Source: Corbicula japonica (lineage: Eukaryota > Mollusca > Bivalvia > Venerida > Cyrenidae). From it: DNA of 64,000 nucleotides. Shown here piece by piece: positions 55,555 through 64,000 of this stretch. Under the pieces are notes generated by a model. That model did not search any database, had not been told where the DNA came from, and saw only the letters and a program-made list of their open reading frames with translations. The stretch's first letter is position 1. Each line of letters starts with the position of its first letter. The DNA is taken from positions 3,687,955-3,751,954 of the forward strand of contig JAZAYU010000052.1 of the NCBI GenBank assembly GCA_038501625.1, in the 5' to 3' direction. The translations under genes were made by a program, and so were the position numbers.

Positions 55555-56791
55555 AAATTGGCAGTTAAGTTAATATCGCTTACAAATATTCTGTTTGATT
55601 TATATATTTGTCCGATGTTTCGCAGAATTTCTTTATACATATGTAAAATGCTTATACGCATATATGTATTGTTTAACTGGTATGATTTGTTAAAATGTGT
55701 TTACATTAAGCACACACACACACACACTTCACAGTGATTGTCCAAGTGCTTTATACATATAATACAAAAACAAATGTTTTTCATGTGTTCTGTTATTTAT
55801 CGTAAGGATATGGTATGAGTTTAAAGGAAGAAATGTATTCGTATGTTGGATGCATTTATTAATTTTACTTGAACTTTGTGCAGATCACATTGATTGATTT
55901 TGTTATTTTAAAGACGATTTACTCTGAAACTGTTACAAAGAAAAATTATTTGTTTTTAATTAATTCTTTGACCAAAATATTGGAATTATGTCACTGTTTT
56001 AAAGGTATTTTACAAGTATTTCTTCTCAGCCAGAAAATTACTTCAAAAGGTGGTGGTCTTCTAATTTATTACAAACGATCGCCATTTACATAAAATATTA
56101 TGATGATTGCTTGTGTTGTCTAATTTACTGTACTTGTAAAAATAATGCTATTGTTTAAGCATTGACTTCAGACCGAACAAGATCAGTGACATACTAGTGT
56201 GTGTATGTGGGGTCAGACATTAGGGTTAGGGGTTTCGCGGGTATGTTTTGCACCTTTGAGCTCAATTTTGATTTCATTCATGGGCACGTTCATGTAAATC
56301 TCAGTAATATAACGAATTCAACACTATGTATGCTTCGTTTTAACAGGGGAAAAAGAACAAATAATAAAAGTATAAAGGTGACTGAACTTCATTTACAAGC
56401 CGACGAAACAATAATTCCAACAGAAACAGGAAATACAAAACAAACATTTATTTTTGCAAGATTGCATTTCAGACAATTGTTTTACGGATGACGAAACAGT
56501 ACTTGTCTTATTTGCGTTTATATGTCGACGCTACCGGTAATCCATATGAGCGAAGCCTACAGAATTTCCATATTTTATCAATCATGTAAAGGTTATAATC
56601 TGGAAGTATTCCATGATAGTGATAAGAAATTACCGGCAAGGTCGAAATACTTTATTGCTGAGTCGACACTGGAATGTTCGCGCCGCTCCCCGGTAAATCA
56701 AGACAATGCTATAGGAAGGATTCACAACTACGTCATCAATTAGTGTTATCTGTACCATGTGATACACATGTGGTACAACACAATGTAAACA
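55549..56791. other. Noncoding sequence with a CA microsatellite
   Basis: A (CA)8 tract lies at 55711-55727. The ORFs at 55869-56743 have no domain and are not supported. Confidence 0.45.
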
Positions 56792-57001
56792 ATGGTTGTT
56801 TGTGATAAGATATTTAATGTAAATTTAACAGAAAATCATGTACCTGGAGCTAAGTTTCGCTCATCTGTCATTGCTGAGCATTCAAATGTTGAATTAAAAC
56901 ATTGGTTACAGTGTCGAGGTTTAAATTTGTCAGGAAAAAGGGAAGAATTAATTGACAGGGAAGCTACATCCACTTTATATATTTCCTTTGTTTACAGTTG
57001 A
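56792..57001 (+). CDS. SAP-like DNA-binding domain fragment
   Basis: The ATG at 56792 (MVVCDKIFNVNLTENHVPGA) leads to HSNVELKHWLQCRGLNLSGK, then REELIDR, which has the SAP pattern: a hydrophobic helix with LK.WL, a CRG turn, then GK..EL..R. After LIDRE the sequence becomes unrelated (ATSTLYISFVYS) and stops. SAP motifs bind AT-rich DNA; in molluscs and cnidarians similar VPGA...LK.WL.CRG segments head large transposon-associated proteins with nuclease domains, though none is seen here. Probably a truncated remnant or a first exon with an unseen donor. Confidence 0.4.
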   Translation: MVVCDKIFNVNLTENHVPGAKFRSSVIAEHSNVELKHWLQCRGLNLSGKREELIDREATSTLYISFVYS

Positions 57002-58084
57002 GAAACATGACTGTTTTGTAGCATTGTATATGTTGTTTGATTCTTTTAATAATATTTAAAACAAAATAATTGAAATGAATTTGTTATGTTATAGAATAAT
57101 AAATTATAATACTAAATAGAATTTTCATATCAAGCAGTGAAAGCATACGTAACATTTACATAATCTTGAGCTAGAGGTAGTCAGAAACAGGTGCAGTTTC
57201 ATATCTATATGATTGTATTATGGCTGATCTTATCTGTATTTTTATGTGTTCAATATTGTAAAAAGAAGATCCCTGGTTATTTATGTAGCTATTGATACCA
57301 GTAATTGAGATAATACTTAATCAAGTGTAGTAATTAAATATATTGTTCAGTGTTGCTGTGTTTGTTTTTCAAATGCAGGGCATGCATTGAAGCTGGGAGA
57401 GAGAGGGACATTATTATTTCCATTGATGTTTACTGCATATATATGTCCAATGTTTCACTTTGTCAATAGTATAATACTCCCGACCACAAGCACTTATCCA
57501 CTTGCACTTCTGTTCATTTGTTTTTGGTTTTGGAAAGGGTATAAAACTACATCTTTCATGTCATCTTTGTCTGCATACCTCGAGTCACTTTTACAAACAC
57601 CATAGCAACAATGTTTTGTCGTACCAAAGAATTTTTTGGAAGAATTTGGTTGCAGATCCATACCTAAACACATGCAAATCTATAGTAAACTGCATGCAAG
57701 TGATACAAATTTTGTACCACTAGCAACAGTTGCTAAGGTCAGTTCTTATCAGGGAATCTATTTTTAGCATATTTGCTAGCTGTGAATCCTTCCTATTGCA
57801 GCTTTTTAAGAGATCAGTTTATACATTTCCGACAGCCAAGATTAAGTTCGTGCTATAGTCCACAGACCAGGTCGCAGATAATGAATTCCACGAAACGCAA
57901 TAATTCCAAGTATTCTAAATTTTAAACTGGTATTGTTATTCACTTAAGCTTTCTATTCAAAAGTTCGAACGGCTAATCATACTTTTTGTGTTTATTTGCA
58001 GCATTTTTCAAAATATAATCCAAGTGAAATGGTAAAACTGCGACATTTTTAACAGACTAGTAGTCTTCAGATATATATCCCCTT
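57002..58084. other. Noncoding sequence, nothing supported
   Basis: Short overlapping ORFs at 57387-57723 show no domain and shift frame within unique sequence. Nothing else recognised. Confidence 0.4.
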
Positions 58085-58101
58085 TCCTTTTTTCTATATA
58101 T

Positions 58102-58728
58102 TTGAATAACCTTGAAGAAACACTATGTCGTGATGGCTTTAAAGGTATAAGTACGGACATGCTGAAACTTTTCTTACTTTTATATGCGGATGATATTGTT
58201 ATTATATCAGATAGCTTGGATGATTTACAAAAAGGTCTGAATATTCTTAAAGATTATTGTGAAAGATGGAAACCTACAGTAAACGTTAACAAAACTAAAG
58301 CTATGATTTTCAGAAAAGGGGGCACAATTGCGCGAAATACAAGATTATTTTACAATGGGTTAGAAATCGAAATCGTTAACAAATTCACGTATCTTGGAAT
58401 CGTATTCACAAGTGGAGGATCTTTTGAACAAACCTTCGAAGCGTTATCTTGCCAAGCATTAAAAAGCATATTCAAAATGAAATTGTACCTTCAAAAATTT
58501 ACAAACCTGGAAGTTCAGCATAGACTTGATTTGTTCGATAAACTCATAAAGCCTTTTTTAAACTATGGATGTGAAGTTTGGGGAATAAATGATGCAACGA
58601 AACTAGAAAGTATCCTTACCAATTTTTGCAAAAATATTTTAGGGGTAAAAACACAAACACAGAATAATTTCATTTACGGTGAATTAGGAAGAATGCCTTT
58701 GAAATACCAAAGAACTACACTCAAATAA
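58102..58728 (+). pseudogene. LINE ORF2 fragment: RT catalytic palm and thumb
   Basis: The frame reads ISTDMLKLFLLLYADDIVII, with the YADD catalytic box, then SDSLDDLQKGLNILKDYCER and VNVNKTKAMIFRKGG (the N.KT.... box), FTYLGIVFTSGGSF, and LIKPFLNYGCEVWG. The order YADD, N.KTK, YLG and P.L.YG..VWG is that of non-LTR RTs. It starts mid-domain without a true start codon and ends at a stop after QRTTLK. Non-functional. Confidence 0.8.
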
Positions 58729-58789
58729 TAAAATATTGGCTAAAAATTATCATATGTGATAGTGTTAAACTTATTAAACAACATATAAC

Positions 58790-59317
58790 ATGATGTTAAG
58801 TGATATCGAAAGAAATGATGATATTTCAAATTGGGTAAAAATAGTCAGATCTATCCTTTATAAATTAGGTTTGATTTATGCATGGATGTTTCAGGAAGTT
58901 GGAAACGAGAATATTTATATATCACTAGCTAAACAAAGACTGAAAGATATTTTTACTCAAAACTGGATGGCAGAATTGAATACATCGACTAGAGCCTCAA
59001 CATTTAGACTTTTTGCAAACTTTAATTTTTCAAAATATTAAGTACAAGTTAAAATTCAAAAATATAGATCAGCATTGACAAGATTAAGATTATCTTCGCA
59101 CAGACTAGCGATAGAAACAGGACGGTGGCATAAATCTCAAGCAATACCTCGAAATGAACTCAAATACATTTTATGTAATAGTTTAGAAGACGAATTTCTT
59201 TTCTTACTCGAATGTGAACTTTATAAAGATCTAAGAATAAGATATATAAAACCGTATTTTCGCAAAAGACCAAACATCTCAAAATTTATTCAACTTTTTT
59301 CAGGACAAATCAATTAA
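58790..59317 (+). pseudogene. LINE ORF2 C-terminal remainder, frame-shifted and interrupted
   Basis: A different frame from the preceding block. The first part is SDIERNDDISNWVKIVRSIL, then MFQEVGNENIYISLAKQRLK and QNWMAELNTSTRASTF. After a stop at 59039 the same frame goes on SALTRLRLSSHRLAIETGRW, then IPRNELKYILCNSLEDEFLF, LLECELYKDL. The LCNSLEDEF.FLLEC segment resembles the cysteine motif at the C-terminus of many LINE ORF2 proteins, with one cysteine apparently lost. Confidence 0.7.
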
Positions 59318-59635
59318 TTTAAATCTTGCAATTTACACGTTTAAAGCAATGGAACGGCGAAATGAAATTTTATATTAAACTGCAGTCACTTTTCTCCGAG
59401 GTTAGAACTATTTTATATTCCAGTCTTTAGATTAAAAAAGATATACACAATTTAATTTCTATTATCTAATATTTTTGCTATGATTTTCCAGACTTTGTTA
59501 TTGTTGACTTTTTTATATAAATATGACCGCCACTGATCATTTCATATGTGATTTTTGGAATTGTAAATATGTATATTATTATGTATTCACAGGCATTGGC
59601 CTTTTGTTCAATAAAGATATTCTACTCTATAAATG

Positions 59636-61597
59636 GTGAATCAGTACATTTGTCGGCTTTGTTTGGGATGCATGATTTAATTTTATGTTGGTGATACATT
59701 TGAGCAGTCGAGAAAGAAAATATTTAAACGAAAAAGGCACGTGTAAAATGCAGTCTTTGTTACCAGCTTGTAAAACAAACACGTCCACTGGTACTTGACC
59801 AGCACTACTGGGTGTACTGTATTATTAGTTTTGCTAAATGAAGAGGATCGTCACTTCTCATTTAAAGGTTGCAATACATTGTCCGTTTAATATGTTATAG
59901 GCAACATTAAATTCGATATTTAAGTTATTTGATAGGGGCATAACAAAAATAATATATAAGAAGAGTGATCATTATTGTTGTCGGAGATGGCTTTATTCAT
60001 GCAGAAGATATTTTTTAATAATTAATATGTCAAACAACTACGAAATTATAGGCAACATTAAGTTTCACATTTAAGTTAATGGGCTACAGGACAACGCAGC
60101 CGCCGCCAACGACGGTCACGCTGCCGTCGTCGGACAAACGGATCAATTGCAGGTGACACAATGATAAGCACTGTCATACAATGAATGTAAAATCATTTAA
60201 AATCGAAACAAAAACGTGTGACGAGAGCGAGCATATTTATTACAGGGCGGAAATTCTAAATAGATACCAACATTCTAACGACAATTATCTAGAGAAGTTT
60301 ACACTTCAGAGCCGTCTTTTGTTAGAATGTCATGCTAATGACCGATTAGCTTTTTGGAAAGCTAAAACTTCTTCAGTTTTATTTTGGTCTATAAAAAATC
60401 AAATGTCGTTTCCAAGAAGCTGTTCTGTTTGTCTACTTATGATTTCTCTACTTTGTATATTTCTCTACCTCATAATTTAATAACAGAATAGCTAACCAGT
60501 ATCAATGAAAAACGTTTGTTAGAGAAATTAAGAAAATAAAACCTTTATCGCTTGTAATGAACCTTTGTTTTGTTTATCCTTGTCATCGTGCTATTGCTGA
60601 TATCGCTCCAGGTGCTCTGGTCTCGGTAATATCATTAAGTACATTATTTTTGCTTGGCAATGCGATAAGCTTCTTATGTTTTATATGTTTTGAATGCATT
60701 ATTGCTGGGCTAATAGGTGCTTCGGAGTTATTTCACCAAGACAACTTGTATCTGTTTGTTCATATGAGAACCTGTGAGAGGCTGTGTTTTCTGAGAGTGG
60801 CGATTCCTGATTTGCATATTTCGCTTAAATAATGATTAGAAAATTAAAATGTCACATATAAATTTATTTTTAAGCTAGTGATTGGTCGGAGTGATTTTCT
60901 GGAACATGTTCTTAAACGTGTTGTGATGGAACAATTAAACGATGCGACAATGTAGTACCGGAAGTGATTGTCGCGGAAATGCATTTGACAATATTTTATG
61001 TGAACTGGTTGTTCCCTAGGCATGATAAGCTTAAAGTATCACTTAATGGGTATGTCAGTATGTTAAATACGTAGACTGCATAGTCTACGTGCGTAGTTGA
61101 CTGATTAGCACACTCAAACTAAACTTACTGTATTGTGTGCATAAATATAAGCCCAGACCTATATTATCTGATTATTGTTTGTTTGTTTGTTCATATATAT
61201 ATATATTATTTGGTTTGCCATAGTTTTGTTACCATCACAAGAACATAACCTCTTTGAAAGGATAAACAGCCGATCTGAAAACTCTACAGTCAACATGCCG
61301 ATAACATTTAATATTTTACAATCTATAGACAAGGGATTTAGATTGATTTCAATTTATCACAAACATAAAATGTCAGACTGTAGAAGAACGTATCTCAGGA
61401 AGTGCGTTTCTTCTTCAGGATTACGAAGACACTGCCAGTATCATTGAAGAGCACATATTAAGTTTACTTACAAGACATAAACCTCGTTAACTTAACTCAT
61501 GCTTCATTGGTTATGTGTAACCTATTAATATTTTGCAACTGAATATATAATAAACATGATATAAACATGTTATATACGATTCCTTTTTTAATTACAG
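59636..61597. other. Mostly noncoding; two weak exon hints
   Basis: At 60079-60152 a short GC-richer ORF from an ATG (MGYRTTQPPPTTVTLPSSDK) reaches a donor-like GCAG|GTGACA. At 61415-61489, after a good acceptor (GCGTTTCTTCTTCAG), the frame reads DYEDTASIIEEHILSLLTRH, KPR and then a stop. Neither has a recognised domain beyond that. A family C repeat fragment lies inverted near 60797. Other ORFs here look spurious. Confidence 0.3.
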
Positions 61598-61810
61598 GGT
61601 TTTCCAAAGGGGGATAACAAAAACAAAGAACTTGGCACAAATTTTCAGCATGACAAAGCATTGTCACGGTCAACACCCCCCTACCGAGGACAAAGCTACT
61701 CAGCAGTAGTGGTGTTTTTACTGGCACACTCACAAAACTCCGACATTTTACACATGTCCGAACATGATCATCTCGACATTGTCAACACAGCTATGGCTTT
61801 GCTGCAATAA
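61598..61810 (+). CDS. Candidate terminal exon, weakly caspase-like
   Basis: A strong acceptor (ATTCCTTTTTTAATTACAG|GGTTTT) opens 70 codons ending at TAA. The peptide begins GFPKGDNKNKELGTNF; its second half is SYSAVVVFLLAHSQNSDILH, then MSEHDHLDIVNTAMALLQ. It is not AT-biased and matches no repeat here. The pattern Y.AVVVFLLAH, a short gap, IL, then LDI resembles the p20 region around the catalytic histidine of caspases (normally SHG), but there is no catalytic cysteine segment because the frame stops. If related, it is a truncated or degenerate caspase-like exon. The coding call is better supported than the family. Confidence 0.35.
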   Translation, partial: GFPKGDNKNKELGTNFQHDKALSRSTPPYRGQSYSAVVVFLLAHSQNSDILHMSEHDHLDIVNTAMALLQ

Positions 61811-63462
61811 CTTTCACATGTACGCATTATTATAAAAGAAGAAAAAACATATAAACTTTAATGTTGTATGTGTATGTTTAATGAATTTAAATTAATGTTA
61901 CATAACTAATTAATTATACGGGTCATATTTTAAGAAAACGACAAGTACACACGCACAAAACTGAGCGTAACGCTGTCAATATTCACAAAAAAACGTCTTG
62001 ACGTCGGTTACGCTAATGATGCCAACATTGAGCGGAACGGCAAAGTGTACGTTTTACGTACCATAGTTCAGAAAAGGCTAATTAAGTATAACGCAATCAG
62101 ATTTAAGTACATGACATGTATATTTTTGTAAAAACGCATTAAATATTGGCAATCTCCTTGATCAAAACCACAGGGTGCATTTCTTTTTTTAATATTTAGT
62201 AACACCTGTGTTTGTTGTAGATTATAAGATCTTCATAATAGCCTATAGGAGCATAATGCAGCATTTTTAGTGTCAAAATCTCAAATACTGTCAAGTTTGA
62301 AAGTTGTTATTATAATAACTTTGAAATAGGACTTTTTTTTACCATATTCTGAGAATATGCAGTAAAGATTGACAGTTACAACCAGCCTATACGAATTTAA
62401 GCCATCATTCCAAACAATCATTTAATAATATTTGATTATCAAAATACATGTAAAACAATAAGCGAATTATATTCTAGATGTATAAAAAGAAGGCAACGAA
62501 ATTTGCCAAAATTCTATAGCATCATGGGTCCCATGTATCCGAAATCCAACTAAACTTTCATTTGTCCGAAAACTATTCAACTCAACAAATGTTATTTTTA
62601 TTCCTTCCAATAGGACCATCGCAAAATAAGATATATCATTTGACTATTTCAATAACTAATGGAATACAGACATTTTATTCAGATTATCAATTGATTTGCA
62701 CTTGCGCTATTTCCTTCAATATTCCTTCATTGTACGCCGCCATATTTGGGCCATGCCAGACGTATTGTTAGCAGTACGACGGAACCAGACTATGCCCAAG
62801 TGCTCAGTACAATATATAAATTATACAAAACAGTATTACTTTGTTCTTTTTGGGGTCAAGATCTGTGAGGTTCAAATGACCTACTGTTGACGCAAATATA
62901 ACAAAGATCGATTGATGTAGAGCAATTTGCTTGATATTTTTATACCGGTAATCATTATACACCGTTAGATGTTCATAAAGGATTTTGTCACGAAAATGAA
63001 ATCATTAATATTTTGAAAAGAAGTTTTGTTGTACATGTAAACAGGACGCATTTTACCACTAACTTGTCAAGTGTACCTTTGTTATAAACCTTTGATTACA
63101 TATATATCACCCATTTTATATCGACCCGACTTGGGATTTCTAATATGACGAAATATAAGACCATAAAGAGCCAAACAAATTTCTAATTAAAGAAAGTTTA
63201 CAACCTGTTATTTAATGTACTCCATTATATAGAATTCGAGTGGACGTTCTACAATATTAAAAAGACATCTTGCAAACATCTTATTTTAAAATACTAAAAT
63301 CTGAAAGCAATTAACAAAAATGATGATTCTTAAATTTAATATGTGGTTTATCATTTGTCTATTTAAATAAATTTAATCAGAAGATTTGAAAGCTAACAGA
63401 TTTATTTTCCTATTATCCATAAAGTGCTTTTGAAGTTTAGCTTCGTGCTATTCTAATCTTTA
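61811..63462. other. Noncoding sequence, nothing supported
   Basis: AT-rich. ORFs at 62562-62890 overlap in different frames and show no domain. Confidence 0.4.
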
Positions 63463-64000
63463 TCAGGTCTATCCGATCAACCTTTTTGGGGGTTGTCCCG
63501 GTTAGCTCAATCGGTTGCGTCGCAGGAATTGCAAGGCTAGGCGCTGTCGCCGTGACGGTGCGGGTTCGCTTTCAGCTAGAAGCACTATCATTTGAAATTC
63601 ACAGTAGCGCTATTTGTGCAGTGTGGCGGCCGTAAAAAGTCTCCCCGTAAATATAGTCAGTACTGTTATCAGTAAATTAACCCGTTACCGATGTCCTGCA
63701 GTGATTGTTACGTATATCAGGTCTATCCGATCAACCTTTTTGGGGGTTGGCCCGGTTAGCTCAATCGGTTGCGTCGCAGGAATTGCAGGGCTAGGCGCTG
63801 TCGCCGTGACGGTGCGGGTTCGCTTCCAGCTAGAAGCACTATCATTTGAAATTCACAGTAGCGCTATTTGTGCAACGTGGCGGCCGTAAAAAGTATCCCC
63901 GTACATATAGTCAGTACTGTTATCAGTAAATTAACCCGTTACCGATGTCCTGCAGTGATTGTTACATATATCAGGTCTATCCGATCAACCTTTTTTGGGG
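63463..64000 (+). repeat. 254-bp tandem repeat with a tRNA-like unit, running off the window
   Basis: The unit starts TCAGGTCTATCCGATCAACC at 63463, 63717 and 63971, giving a period of exactly 254. Two full units and the start of a third are visible; they differ at only a handful of positions. Each unit contains a tRNA-like segment (63498-63584 and 63752-63838): A box TTAGCTCAATCGGTTGCG, then GGCTAGGCGCTGTCGCCGTG, then a B box region CGGGTTCGCTTTCAGC or CGGGTTCGCTTCCAGC. Single relatives occur at 40510 and 49247. The 91-aa ORF at 63614 is an artefact. Confidence 0.85.

Larger units (their letters stand above)
58085..59635 (+). mobile_element. 5'-truncated LINE (non-LTR retrotransposon)
   Basis: The 3' portion of a LINE ORF2 followed by a ~320-base 3' tail ending with GTTCAATAAAGATATTCTAC. 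The polyadenylation-like AATAAAG lies just before the end. Coding runs in three blocks across frames (58102-58728, 58790-59041, 59042-59317). The endonuclease and the first RT boxes are missing, as expected after incomplete reverse transcription. Confidence 0.75.

Noticed and set aside
63614..63889. 91-aa ORF at the window end
   Set aside because: Crosses the boundary of the 254-bp tandem unit and the tRNA-like segment; explained by the repeat.
1..64000. CRISPR arrays, operons or prokaryotic defence systems
   Set aside because: Tandem repeats here lack regular unique spacers, introns are evident, and base composition and element types are those of an animal genome.

Overview
The window is AT-rich animal DNA, about 64 kb, with introns, many transposable-element remnants, microsatellites, tRNA-derived repeats and few host exons. 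Nothing suggests a prokaryote: there are no operons and no long dense ORFs. The repeat types (arrays of 150-175 bp units behind TCCGTCCGTCC or GGCGTCGCCGTC leaders, fold-back elements rich in GATCAG/CTGATC, DIRS, Penelope-like and LINE fragments) match what I know of bivalve mollusc genomes. A heterodont clam is my best guess; this is inference, not proof.

Host coding content is mainly a minus-strand set of phase-1 exons that could form one gene: a first exon for a type II membrane anchor (41986-41710), then Sushi/CCP exons at 35101-34704 (frameshifted), 12475-11007 (decayed), 10673-10326 and 4810-4652. The 12.4 kb exon is a tandem duplicate of the 10.6 kb exon; it has lost cysteines and carries one transposon inside it and another beside it. 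Lower-confidence plus-strand exons lie at 28385-28529 and 61598-61810, and a SAP-like fragment at 56792-57001.

The middle of the window has a clear assembly problem. The 5,474 bp before a 500-N gap (13153-18626) is repeated after it (19127-24600) at a constant offset of 5,974. This looks like two contig ends that overlap but were not merged, so everything in it is probably counted twice.

Layout: 1-4.6 kb, noncoding with six copies of a 15-base motif; 4.6-13 kb, CCP exons, MITEs, a TTAA-flanked element, a degenerate tandem array and a TIR element with an 88-aa ORF; 13-24.6 kb, duplicated contig ends full of fold-back repeats; 24.5-28.2 kb, a Helentron/pearl-like non-autonomous element with ~170 bp tandem repeats and ~1.3 kb of TATAC microsatellite; 28-34 kb, fold-back elements, tandem arrays and a 21-bp repeat; 34-42 kb, CCP and membrane-anchor exons with palindromes; 42-50 kb, dispersed repeat families, a Penelope-like RT relic and tRNA-like sequences; 51-52.4 kb, a decayed uncharacterised ORF; 53.6-55.5 kb, a DIRS-like gag-RT segment between perfect 40-bp direct repeats; 58-59.6 kb, a 5'-truncated LINE; 63.4 kb to the end, a 254-bp tandem repeat whose unit contains a tRNA-like Pol III promoter.

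I worked by eye. Splice sites, motifs and inverted repeats were read from the bases. Family names rest on memory of those families and have not been searched.
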